This document shows, piece by piece, positions 10,491-18,849 of a DNA stretch of 25,893 nt. The number at the start of each line of letters is the position of its first letter. Within the stretch, counting starts at the first letter, position 1. The stretch lies in the NCBI GenBank assembly GCA_025769875.1, contig JAGFNK010000682.1, forward strand, positions 1 to 25,893, in the 5' to 3' direction. The stretch comes from Russula earlei. Lineage: Eukaryota > Basidiomycota > Agaricomycetes > Russulales > Russulaceae. The notes beneath the pieces were generated by a model that worked only from the letters and a program-made list of their open reading frames with translations, made no database searches and was not told the origin of the DNA. Position numbers and translations under genes: made by a program.

Positions 10491-11863
10491 GGTCGAGGGA
10501 TTGAGTCCGCAAGTGTATCTCTCCAAGTTGTCAATGATGCAACAGGAATTGGTTCTTCTTGTACCAGTTCAGTGTTCTCATCTTGGATAGTAGTGGCTCT
10601 TACTGTTTGGGGGTGAGACCCTTGTCATTGGTGTCCTTGGGCTGCCTTTTTTGCTCTACATTGGTTCGCCATGTGATTCTTCTTTCCACAGTAGTAGCAG
10701 AGGTTGTTCTTGCATCAGAACTCCTTTTCTGCATCCGTGAGTGGTTTCCTTTCACTCCTGGACTCCCAAGGTTGTTTGTTAGGTTCTCCTTGGTACAATT
10801 TAATTTCTAATGGATTGTCCGATCCTTGACTGTTTAATCCTCAGGTGTGTATTGCGCGTCCTCCTCAAAAGGCTGTGGAATTGTATAGGTGGAATAGATT
10901 GTCAAATTCTCTTGCTGCTTTGACAAGGGCTGCAAGTGTAGTTGGTGTCAGCGTGATTCCCAAGATCTTTTGATGCAAGGCTGGTTTAATGTTCTTCCTG
11001 AACGCATACATCTTTGTCTTCTCATCGGTGGTAGCTCATGATGCATGGTGTGACCATTTCTGGTACCATTCGTGAAATGGTAACTTTCCTTGATAATAAG
11101 TGTGCATAGTATTAGCAGAGGCCAGTTCTGCTTCTGCAGGGATGAAGTGATTGGCAAAAGCTTTCTTGAAGTTGTCCCATGATCCATAGTTTGCCACTGG
11201 TCATGCCATAGCTTTAGTAGTTTGTTCTCTAGCCCATGCTCTGGCAGGAGTTCCTACTTTAAAGTGTGTTAGTGCAGCAGCAACTTTCTTGCTTTTGTCT
11301 GTAAAGGAGTCGTAATTGATGTAGTAATAATTGGCTAAGGCTGCCCAAAAGGCTTCTGCGTTGTCTGCTTTCCCATTGAAGGGTTCTGGGGTGGTTCCTA
11401 CAAGACATGGATGGCTAGACATTGTGGGGTTTTGAGTTGTTGCAGCTGTAACAATAGGTGGAGCTGGGCCCTGTAGTTGGATTCTAGTTGGGGTAAGTAC
11501 TCGAGGAACTCCTTGTGGAGTGCCACTAATTGTATGGGGAGTGGGTTGTTGAGTGTTTCTTCGGGTGAAGGTCCTGGGGTAGTGCTTCAAATGCTTGGTG
11601 CAGTGCCTAGGATGGTACTGACTTTGTGCTCTTCTCTGGCAGTGAAATCAACTTCTTTGTTGTTGTAGTAAATCCAACATTTTCTAGAATGGCTCCACTT
11701 GACTGGTTTTCCTTGGAAATTTCCTGTGAGGTCTAGTGGGTTAAAGTCTTGAATGCTTTCTGCTCATGTGAGTCCTGCTTTGATTTGTGCAACAGTAACC
11801 TCGTCATTGTTGTCTTCATATATCCAAGGTTCTGCAAGATTTCCGTGATTGATGATAGATACT

Positions 11864-12395
11864 TGTTAAGATCCGCTTAGATCTTAATACCGACTCTTAG
11901 TGAAAGAGTTGCTTGATATAGTTCAAGCACTAGACTTCGAATCCTTTGATATTATCTCAGGAAGAGTAAATGTAAGAGATGAGAAGAGTCTCTTTCACTT
12001 AGAGTGCTTGAGAGTTTTGAAATGGTTTGACAAGAGTGATATTTCTTGTCATAGAGAGGAAGTCGAGCAGAAGGCTCAACTGTTGGTACATCAGAGTATT
12101 TATACAATATCTCAACAATGGCTGATCTGTTTCGTACAAAACTCGAGGTGCACATAGCTGAGAACCAGTAGTATCCAAAAGCATAGAGCACAATTCGAAA
12201 GTATCAAAAATGACTCACACGTGAGTCATCCTTTTCTAGTATCTGTCATCAATCAGTAAGCGATGAGTCATTGAGCTAGTAAGCAATCCATAAGCAATGA
12301 GTAAGCAATGAGTCATCAGTCAGTAACCAATCAGTCAGCAGTCAGTAAGCAAGCATAGGTAAGCAAATGATAGAGACGCAGACTAAATCCTAACA
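11864..12395 (-). mobile_element. Solo LTR with 5-bp target duplication
   Basis: A 532-bp element beginning TGTTAAGATC and ending TCCTAACA on the plus strand, with inverted TGTTA...TAACA ends, flanked on both sides by ATACT (11859-11863 and 12396-12400). A TATA-like GTATAAATAC on the minus strand (12096-12105) suggests minus orientation. It splits the gag reading frame, and LTR plus duplication is 537 bp, a multiple of three. A solo LTR arises when the two LTRs of a full element recombine. It carries its own cluster of TGASTCA sites. Confidence 0.93.
12211..12315. promoter_or_regulatory. Cluster of TGASTCA (bZIP-like) sites around an E-box
   Basis: Within the solo LTR, TGACTCA (12211-12217) and TGAGTCA (12222-12228) form inverted arms around CACG, with a CACGTG overlapping at 12218-12223. 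Two more TGAGTCA lie at 12264-12270 and 12309-12315, amid repeated AGTAAGCAATG and ATCAGTCAGT words. TGASTCA is the consensus of Gcn4/AP-1-type bZIP factors, and CACGTG that of bHLH factors. On the minus strand the cluster sits upstream of the TATA-like box at 12105, as an LTR enhancer would. Binding is inferred. Confidence 0.55.
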
Positions 12396-13379
12396 ATACT
12401 CCAGCAAACTTCCCTCAGTAACGGTGGTCTTGAGTGTCATAACTTAGGCTTTCAAATACAAGTGGGACAAGGTCTTCTTTGTCTGGAGTGAGATTTCTCC
12501 TAGTGCTCATAGATTTAGACAATGGTTATTGTCCAATGACCATTGTTCCAGGGATATGCTATGGTGTAAGCTGGTTTTAATCAGATAGTGTCTGGTCTTT
12601 CTTGGTGCTTTCTCAAATGGATTCGAGAATACTCTTTGGTGATGCTACTCTGTGTTAAAACCACTTGGGTTTTCCACAGATATCCTTCAAATTCTGCTGG
12701 TGAGATGGCAAAGTCATTAACTTCTCTAGTGGGGTGTTGATAAACCACAAAGTGCATTGTTTATTGATGCCAAGCTTGTGTACAATAACACTTGAATTCA
12801 AGTAGTTCTCTCTTTGAACACATAGGTAGGTTTAGGGCTAAGAAGGATTGTTCAGGTAAGTAGCAATTTAATTGAGTATTTCTGATATCAATACTGTCAG
12901 GGGATTCAACAAAAGGTGTTTCAAAGGGAGGTATAGGTGTAGGGATGCGGTTTGTAAACAAAGGTATGTAGGCATCAGGGGGAGTGGGAGGCAATGGTCT
13001 TTCAACAAGGAATCCCCTTGCATTGGGAACTGTTTCTCTAGAGGGAGTTTGCTGAGAGGATGCATGTCTTCTGTGTTGAGGAGCCAGAATTACTGAAAAG
13101 GGAGGTGATAATCTCCTGGTGTCCACAAGGTGATTCTGTCAGGGGTAGGAGGCATCTCTGGTTGGTAACCACAGGTGCAATATTCTCCTTTACAGTTACA
13201 AGTTGCTGTCCAAGGATTAGACTGGGTGTCTTCAGTAGTAGCAGACCAGCGTTCTTGGCTGGTTGGGACTGTGGTTTGAATTGTCATAAGGGGTCGATGG
13301 ACAAGGCTTGATGCTTCTAAGGTAGCTGGGACGGAGTAGTATGCAGGAGGGCCAGTATATGAAGCATCTGGGCTGGTAA

Positions 13380-13881
13380 TGTTGAAGCAGATGGGTGCAG
13401 GTTATGATAAGAGCGATAAGATCCTTAAGATCTATCAAAAGATATTTCAGTTTGTGTAAGACAAAACTGTAAATCAGTAATACCTATCAAAAGATATCTA
13501 CAACGCGTGATTAGATGCGATAGATAAGATAGGAAACAGTAAATACTCACTTCAGTATTGTGTAAGACAAGACTGAAGCGATCTAGCTAATTGAGTGCCT
13601 CTTAAATACGCGAAAGCGTCTCTAAGCAAAGTAATCATAACTACCAACTTGTATCATAAAGGATCAGTTGTTAGTAGCTACCGATTGTCATCAATTAACT
13701 TATCATTGTAACATACGCAGGCTGCAGCATCTGAGCTGAGCCGGTCCGGGCTGATCCGACGCGTGAGCGACGCGTGTGAGACGCGCGTGAGCCGAGAGCG
13801 CCCGGTCCGTGGGAGCCGACGTGTTAACGCGACCTGGGCTGTGATTACATCAGACTGCCCAAAGCAGTGGTAATCTCAACA
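13380..13881 (-). repeat. 3' LTR of the Copia element
   Basis: A 502-bp LTR, TGTTGAAGC at the left to CTCAACA at the right. Compared with the other LTR it has about five substitutions and an extra 11 bp in the GACGCG-repeat area (about 13758-13795). A TATTTAAG on the minus strand at 13601-13608 is a possible TATA box. Confidence 0.95.
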
Positions 13882-13893
13882 TCCCCCCGTGAT
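13882..13893 (-). other. Polypurine tract of the Copia element
   Basis: On the minus strand ATCACGGGGGGA directly precedes the LTR start TGTTGAG. A G-run of this kind abutting the 3' LTR is the expected primer for plus-strand DNA synthesis and fixes the orientation. Confidence 0.8.
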
Positions 13894-14170
13894 TGATACA
13901 GTCGGTCGATGCGAGATAAGATCTGATCCAGTGACACAAAAGACTGGAGTCGCGTGTGGGCGTGCAGCAAAGTGGACCATCAGTGCGCAGACGTCCTGAT
14001 AAGATAGGACTGCAAATGAATGAAAAGTGGGTGAGTCCAGAGACTGCGAGTCGAAAGACTCCAAAAGGAAGGGTGAACGCGTGTGGACGCGTATGAACGC
14101 ACAGTCGAGAGACTGCAAGAGAAAGTGTGTGAACGCGTGTGAGCTTACAGTCGAGAGACTGCAAAGGAAG
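13894..14170 (-). pseudogene. 3' tail of Copia pol, separated by an insertion
   Basis: Continuation of the RNase H end and 3' part after removal of the gag-only element. A minus-strand frame reads DQILSRIDRLYQSRGDVE into the LTR, as some Copia frames do, but I cannot name a domain. It includes tandem CAGTCGAGAGACTGC units that look non-coding. Coding status is doubtful. Confidence 0.35.
14101..14170 (+). repeat. 46-bp tandem repeat interrupted by an insertion
   Basis: Units start ACAGTCGAGAGACTGCAA at 14101 and 14147 (period 46). A diverged earlier unit lies at about 14038-14100. The second unit is cut by the gag-only element and resumes at 17953 (GAAGTGTGTAAACGCG), which confirms the insertion site. 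Confidence 0.7.
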
Positions 14171-14668
14171 TGTAAGGTGAGCCATATCGCTGGCCTCGGA
14201 ACCACGTTCCGACCGCGCGCGATGCGTGACGCTCGGCCTCCTCCCACACCTTGCCTCCTTCCTCGCATTGCATCGCCCAGTCCTCGCCACCGACCACGTG
14301 TGCATGCCACGCCTCGGCACACGCGACGCGTTCGCGTCTCAGGCCTTTCACCATGGCCTCGACCGTCTCGACCAGTCTTGATTCTCTTTCATGCCTATCT
14401 CCCTTTCATGCCTTTCATCCTTAGTACTTCTCTCCTGTATATAAAACACCTAGCTACTCTGTAGTAGAAAAAGAAGAAGAAGAATACAGTCTTCTTGAGT
14501 TCCCCTTACCTTCAGTCAGAAACTTCCGCACACGAGTGATCTTGCTCTCCTCTCCTCTCCTTCTCTTCTCCTTTCCTCCTCATTCCTCTTGCTCTTGGGT
14601 CAAGACAACCGTCTTTGGATCGCCGTCCAGCCCCACGAACTCTGCGCGCCCTGGTTTGGCTCGCTTCA
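14171..14668 (+). repeat. 5' LTR of the gag-only element
   Basis: Matches 17455-17952 in length and, as far as I can compare by eye, in every base. TATATAAAA at 14438-14446, followed by a GAAGAAGAAGAA tract and a CT-rich stretch (14545-14585). Confidence 0.95.
14438..14446 (+). promoter_or_regulatory. TATA box in the 5' LTR
   Basis: TATATAAAA within CTCCTGTATATAAAACACC, the clearest core promoter of the young element. The same box lies in the 3' LTR at 17722-17730. Confidence 0.7.
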
Positions 14669-15120
14669 ACTGGCTGCCCCAGTGAGGCTGGATCTGTGTT
14701 GACCTGAGACCCCCGTCTTTCCCGCCCCCTCGTTTAGGTTGCCTTGGGCAACCCGGCTTAGGAGCAAGCCCCTCCACCCTCGCAACTAGCGCGACCGCAA
14801 TCGCAGCTACTCCCGTCCACCTCGCCCTTTCACCCTTCGCCTCGCTCCGTATCCGTACCAGCCAGCACCGCATCCACGCGCACGCCCACTCGCGCAGTCC
14901 TCAACCTCGCCCACTTCGTTCACCTGCGACCGCGCCACCTGTCCACCAGCCAACTGCCATCACAGTTCTGCGCGCTGTCGTCTCGCTCCGTCACCTGCCA
15001 CCAGCTCGTCAATATCGCCTGTAGCTGCCGCGGCCTTCACCTTCACGCCCACGCACGCTGCTTCACTGCTGACAGACTCCCTTGATAGCCAGTACCGCCC
15101 GCCGCTGTACCAAACGCGCC
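14669..15120 (+). other. Leader of the gag-only element
   Basis: Starts ACTGGCTGCCCCAGTGAGG directly after the LTR, where a primer-binding site is expected; I could not match it to a specific tRNA. The rest is C-rich and non-coding in the gag frame (TGA at 15070), probably packaging and leader sequence. Confidence 0.5.
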
Positions 15121-17748
15121 ATGTCATCACATTCCAACGCCTCTGCCTATTTCCGCCGAGCGCCAAGGCTCAACGGCTGCCCCTTCTGCGCCCAACCCGG
15201 CCACGGAGTCCGATGGTGCACGATTGCCGAGGAGTACTGCCGCACCGGCCGCATCGTCATCCGCAACGCCCGCCTCCACCTTCCAAATGGGCAACCCATC
15301 CCCAACAGCAGTAACGGACGCGGATTGAAGGACGCCGTCGACGCCTGGCTCGCCGCCAACAGTGCCCAAGTCTTCAGCTACCCAGCCACACTCACAGCGC
15401 CCACACCAGTCGCACTCCCCTCATCCCACCATCCGCTTTCGTCGCGCAACGCATCCGTCAGCACGCCGACCCAGCTCCGGTTCCTCCAACGGGAACTGGA
15501 CGACCTCATCACCTCCTCATCTAGACTACGCATGCGCAACCAAGAGGATGTATCCGAGTACTACCGGAACTTCAGGGCAATATGCGAGCCCCTCATCCAC
15601 GCGCGCCACCTATCCTACGAAGACTGCGACGAGTCGTTCTGGTTCGGACTCCACCCGGATGACCGCCGGATGGTCTCCCGACGCCTTGGTCCCTGGAGCG
15701 TGGACGAACGTCTACGAGACTTTGTCGAGTTCCGAAAGGTATTCGATACACTGGTCGACATATTCTCTCAACATCCTCGAGACATACAATGGGAGCGTGA
15801 TTTCGGGTTTCCCAGGCGAGACCCCCGACGCGACTTCGTATCCGAAACCCTGGAACAGGAGAGCCGCCAGCCCGTCGCCTTCACGCCCACCACCGCCGTC
15901 GCCCCAGCTTCGTCCTCTGCCGCAACCACTGTCCCCACGTCACCAGCTTCCACCGCCATCTCTCCGTCGCCCGCAGTCGTCATCGACTCCACCTCAGTCT
16001 CGCCCACCGTCATATCACCACCATTGCCAGCCGTCGCCTCTACGTCTCCCGTCTCCGTCCCTGCGGTTCCCACCTCGTCCGCCGTTCCCGTCACTTCGTT
16101 CACCACCGCCATCTTCGACTCACCAACTGTCATCGCTTTGGCCCCACCTGCCTCCGCCGTCCCAGCATCGCCCGCATTCGCCATCGTCGCCACCTCATCT
16201 GCCCCCGCCGCCGTAGCCTCAGCCGCGACATCGCCTATCGCCACCTTCCCCGTCTCTGCCCAGCCAGCTCCCGCGCCCTCAGTGTCGCCTGCTGTGGCCA
16301 CTGTCTCAGCTCCATTTACAACCACCATCTCAGCCTCGCCCACCGACGTTTTAGCGCCACCAGCCACTTCAGCCCTCGCAGCCTCGTCTGCCACCCCCGC
16401 CTTCGTCTCATCCGCTCCCGCGCCTTCAGTCTCGTCTGTCGCCTCGTCCGCCGCCACAGTAGCCTCAGTCATGCCAGCCGCCGACTTCGCGTCCGTCTTA
16501 GCCTCGCCCGCACTCGTCAGTTCAGCCCAGTCCGCCGTATCGCCAGCATCATCAGCCGCCGCCACCGCGCCCCTAGTCTCTGCCATGCCTTCAGCCCCAG
16601 CCGTCTCAGTCTCAGCCGCCGCCTCAGTTTCGTCAGTCTCACCCGCCGCCTCAATCCTTGCTCAGTCAGCCGCCGCCGCCGCGCTCCCAGTCTTGCTAGC
16701 CGTCGCCCCTACCGCTCCCGTCTCGCGCTTGCCGCCTACGCTCCTGCTTCCCGACCACGCCACCATCTCGTATCCGCTAACCGCCGTCTCGCCGCCACGC
16801 CTCGTAAAAGACGTTAACGAGGAACAAATAGAAGAACGCCACGAAGAATCGGATAACGAAGAACACGCCGCCGCCTCGGAGAAGCAGAAGCCGCCGCCAT
16901 CACGAGCCGTTCGCCGACACATCCCAGTCGACGCCTCAGCAGCAGCAGCAGCAGCAGCAGCAACTGCAACTGCACCCAGCATCACCTCAAAAGACCAAGA
17001 AGGCCCCGAACTCGAACTTAACCACCACGCACCACCGCAGAAGGAGCAGCAGCCACCGCCACGCCGCCGCCGTAGGAGAAGCCGCCGCCGACGTCAACAA
17101 CACACTGCACGCCGCCTCCCACGTCGCCTCCCCGTCCGTTCGCGCGCTCTCACTCACGTCTGCTGCCGCCACCTGCACTGGAGACGACCCCGCCACCGCC
17201 GTCGCAAGACGACAAATGCTACCACCGCGCAAGCCGCCACATGCATCCTCCTTCCCCAGTCCTCGCCACCCACGTCTCTGTCTACGAACTCACGCTCGCC
17301 GCCGATGCCTCCGCTTCTCGAGCACGCCCCGCCCCATCTTGTCTTGCTGCGACGCCCACCCCCTTTGCGACGACGAAACCACGTGTGTTCATGGTCGAAG
17401 ACTCACTCAAGAAGGTTTGACTGGGGACAGTCAAAATTTCAAGCCCCCGGGAGGTGTAAGGTGAGCCATATCGCTGGCCTCGGAACCACGTTCCGACCGC
17501 GCGCGATGCGTGACGCTCGGCCTCCTCCCACACCTTGCCTCCTTCCTCGCATTGCATCGCCCAGTCCTCGCCACCGACCACGTGTGCATGCCACGCCTCG
17601 GCACACGCGACGCGTTCGCGTCTCAGGCCTTTCACCATGGCCTCGACCGTCTCGACCAGTCTTGATTCTCTTTCATGCCTATCTCCCTTTCATGCCTTTC
17701 ATCCTTAGTACTTCTCTCCTGTATATAAAACACCTAGCTACTCTGTAG
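15121..17748 (+). CDS. Gag-like protein with zinc knuckle, 875 aa
   Basis: The first ATG after an in-frame TGA (15070) is at 15121. A CCHC zinc knuckle (CPFCAQPGHGVRWC, residues 20-33) lies unusually near the N-terminus, followed by EEYCRTGRIV and LPNGQPIPN. A compact helical part (about 120-250: LRFLQRELDDLI, SEYYRNFRAICEPL, FWFGLHPDDRRMVSRRLG) resembles the capsid-type segment of gag-only elements common in mushrooms. Residues about 255-570 are low-complexity Ala/Ser/Pro/Val/Thr. An acidic patch (NEEQIEERHEESDNEE), a poly-Ala run from a CAG tract and an Arg-rich stretch (RRRRRRSRRRR) follow. The last about 98 codons run through U3 of the 3' LTR and stop at TAG 17746-17748. The frame is fully open, and it could bind element RNA. 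Whether the tail after about residue 650 is translated is uncertain, because another frame (17216-17464, ending NFKPPGGVR) is also kept in the relative at 21200. Confidence 0.75.
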   Translation: MSSHSNASAYFRRAPRLNGCPFCAQPGHGVRWCTIAEEYCRTGRIVIRNARLHLPNGQPIPNSSNGRGLKDAVDAWLAANSAQVFSYPATLTAPTPVALPSSHHPLSSRNASVSTPTQLRFLQRELDDLITSSSRLRMRNQEDVSEYYRNFRAICEPLIHARHLSYEDCDESFWFGLHPDDRRMVSRRLGPWSVDERLRDFVEFRKVFDTLVDIFSQHPRDIQWERDFGFPRRDPRRDFVSETLEQESRQPVAFTPTTAVAPASSSAATTVPTSPASTAISPSPAVVIDSTSVSPTVISPPLPAVASTSPVSVPAVPTSSAVPVTSFTTAIFDSPTVIALAPPASAVPASPAFAIVATSSAPAAVASAATSPIATFPVSAQPAPAPSVSPAVATVSAPFTTTISASPTDVLAPPATSALAASSATPAFVSSAPAPSVSSVASSAATVASVMPAADFASVLASPALVSSAQSAVSPASSAAATAPLVSAMPSAPAVSVSAAASVSSVSPAASILAQSAAAAALPVLLAVAPTAPVSRLPPTLLLPDHATISYPLTAVSPPRLVKDVNEEQIEERHEESDNEEHAAASEKQKPPPSRAVRRHIPVDASAAAAAAAATATAPSITSKDQEGPELELNHHAPPQKEQQPPPRRRRRRSRRRRQQHTARRLPRRLPVRSRALTHVCCRHLHWRRPRHRRRKTTNATTAQAATCILLPQSSPPTSLSTNSRSPPMPPLLEHAPPHLVLLRRPPPLRRRNHVCSWSKTHSRRFDWGQSKFQAPGRCKVSHIAGLGTTFRPRAMRDARPPPTPCLLPRIASPSPRHRPRVHATPRHTRRVRVSGLSPWPRPSRPVLILFHAYLPFMPFILSTSLLYIKHLATL
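16936..16962 (+). repeat. CAG trinucleotide run
   Basis: About eight consecutive CAG units followed by CAACTGCAACTGC, read as poly-Ala in the gag-like frame. The relative at 21500-21570 has a CAA/CAG run at the same relative place on the other strand, so the run is old in the family. Confidence 0.8.
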
Positions 17749-17952
17749 TAGAAAAAGAAGAAGAAGAATACAGTCTTCTTGAGTTCCCCTTACCTTCAGT
17801 CAGAAACTTCCGCACACGAGTGATCTTGCTCTCCTCTCCTCTCCTTCTCTTCTCCTTTCCTCCTCATTCCTCTTGCTCTTGGGTCAAGACAACCGTCTTT
17901 GGATCGCCGTCCAGCCCCACGAACTCTGCGCGCCCTGGTTTGGCTCGCTTCA
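17455..17952 (+). repeat. 3' LTR of the gag-only element
   Basis: 498 bp, apparently identical to 14171-14668. Its first 294 bp are also the 3' end of the gag-like frame. TATA at 17722-17730. Confidence 0.95.
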
Positions 17953-17956
17953 GAAG

Positions 17957-18110
17957 TGTGTAAACGCGTCCAGATGTGCACATAGAGGAGGCTTCCAATA
18001 GAACGCTGATATTGCCTAGTCTTCATAGGCGTTGCTTCTCCGGAGTGCTTGATCAACTGCGTTTCCGCGTCGGAACGGAGCGGAATGCGAAAGCGGAGCA
18101 GAAGTCCGCC
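17957..18110 (-). pseudogene. Copia pol: start of the RNase H region
   Basis: The minus strand reads GEATPMKTRQYQRSIGSLLY followed by VHIWTR. This fits the Copia signature after RT (a Y-R-S-I-I-G-S-L-x-Y-L-like motif and a T-R-P-D-like motif, here TRLH). Upstream the frame is broken by stops. Downstream it is cut by the gag-only element at 17953. Defective. Confidence 0.65.
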
Positions 18111-18299
18111 ATCCCGAGGTGAGACCTCCGAGATTACAGGAGCGGAGTGGAATCCGCCATCCCGAAGCAATCCGAGATGTACCTTGATTGATCGATGTCT
18201 GTGTTAGCCGAGCGATCGCGTGAAGCGCGGATCCCGAGGTATGACGCGATCTCGCCTAGATCTGTCAACTCGTAGCGCGTAGACAAAGATAGATGTGTG

Positions 18300-18760
18300 A
18301 GGTGTATGCCCGCAGAGGTGGGCGTGGAAACTGTGAGAGTCGCCTAAGATAGTAACGTCATCGACACAGAGGATAATGATGAAATGATAAAATGATAATG
18401 CGATCCCCCTGCGTCTTGGCGATGACATATGCCCGCATGAGAATGCGTGCGAGTGCACGCGAGCCACTAAGGACTCCATGAGAGCGTAAATCCCATGTAC
18501 GATAGGTCTGTGTAAGACCAGATAAGTGCTTTTGGTGTGATGAAACCTTGCGGTTGCTCCAAATGAATCTAATCTTCATCACCCAGTGAGCCGAAGAGGG
18601 ACGCCGACTGGACGTCTTCGGATCTCCCAATCCTATAGCGCGATCAACGCTAATAAAGAGTCGCTAAGACTCGGACCTGGCTACTGGTGAGAAGGTTTCA
18701 TCAACTACAATGCCTTTGACTTGGGTGAACCCCTATGCAATTAGAAGGCGCGCGCGAAAT
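18300..18760 (-). pseudogene. Copia pol: reverse transcriptase remnant
   Basis: In changing minus-strand frames: VVDETFSPVARSES (18662-18710), DVQSASLFGSLGDED followed by IHLEQPQGFITP (18530-18615), and the catalytic block ILCVDDVTILGDS (18337-18375), where Copia RTs have YVDD. The Tyr is replaced by Cys (TGT). Numerous stops and frameshifts separate the blocks, and the KALYGLKQ-type block is garbled. It would copy element RNA into DNA if intact; here it is dead. Confidence 0.8.
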
Positions 18761-18849
18761 CTCTTGACGGATTTGCGTGCTTAACACACCCATGCTGATA
18801 AGATCAATAAGATCATTGAGATCCCAGGTACCAGTTTACGCAAGTGCGC

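Larger units (their letters stand above)
10466..12510 (-). pseudogene. gag: Gypsy gag, split by a solo LTR
   Basis: The ATG at 12510 (MSTRRNLTPDKEDLVPL) lies four bases after the ORF0 stop. The first about 165 codons, minus the LTR insert, are in one frame (WIYEDNNDEVTVAQIKAG, DFNPLDLTGNFQGKPVKW, EVDFTAREEHK). The main capsid part is in a second frame from about 11500 (CLVGTTPEPFNGKADNAEAF, KLPFHEWYQKWSHH), so a one-base indel lies between about 11590 and 11470. It ends with a CCHC knuckle CYYCGKKNHMANQC near 10675-10700 and a TAA at 10466. In-frame TGA codons are at 12415, 11764, 11587, 11201, 11036, 10865, 10841, 10715 and 10625; no TAG or TAA occurs before the end. The protein would coat element RNA in virus-like particles. 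The N-terminal segment resembles nothing I recall in other gags. Confidence 0.85.
14171..17952 (+). mobile_element. Gag-only LTR element (non-autonomous), recent
   Basis: A 3782-bp element with two 498-bp LTRs (TGTAAGG...GCTTCA) that look identical by eye. It is flanked by a 4-bp GAAG duplication (14167-14170 and 17953-17956) inside the Copia 3' region. A polypurine-like CCCCCGGGAGG precedes the right LTR. Between the LTRs there is a 452-bp leader and one long Gag-like ORF. No protease, RT or integrase is present, so mobility must rely on enzymes of another element. Unlike the surrounding Gypsy DNA it is very GC- and CpG-rich. Confidence 0.9.

Noticed and set aside
13850..14464. Several 70-156-codon ORFs on both strands
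   Set aside because: They cross the border between the Copia LTR, the tandem repeat and the 5' LTR of the gag-only element, so they cannot be single genes.
15362..16216. 284-codon Ser/Pro-rich ORF in another plus frame
   Set aside because: Shadow of the gag-like ORF at 15121; it lacks any domain.
15768..16586. 272-codon Ala/Glu/Thr/Val-rich ORF on the minus strand
   Set aside because: Exact antisense of the low-complexity Ala/Ser/Pro/Val part of the gag-like ORF; a by-product of GC-rich repeats in third positions.
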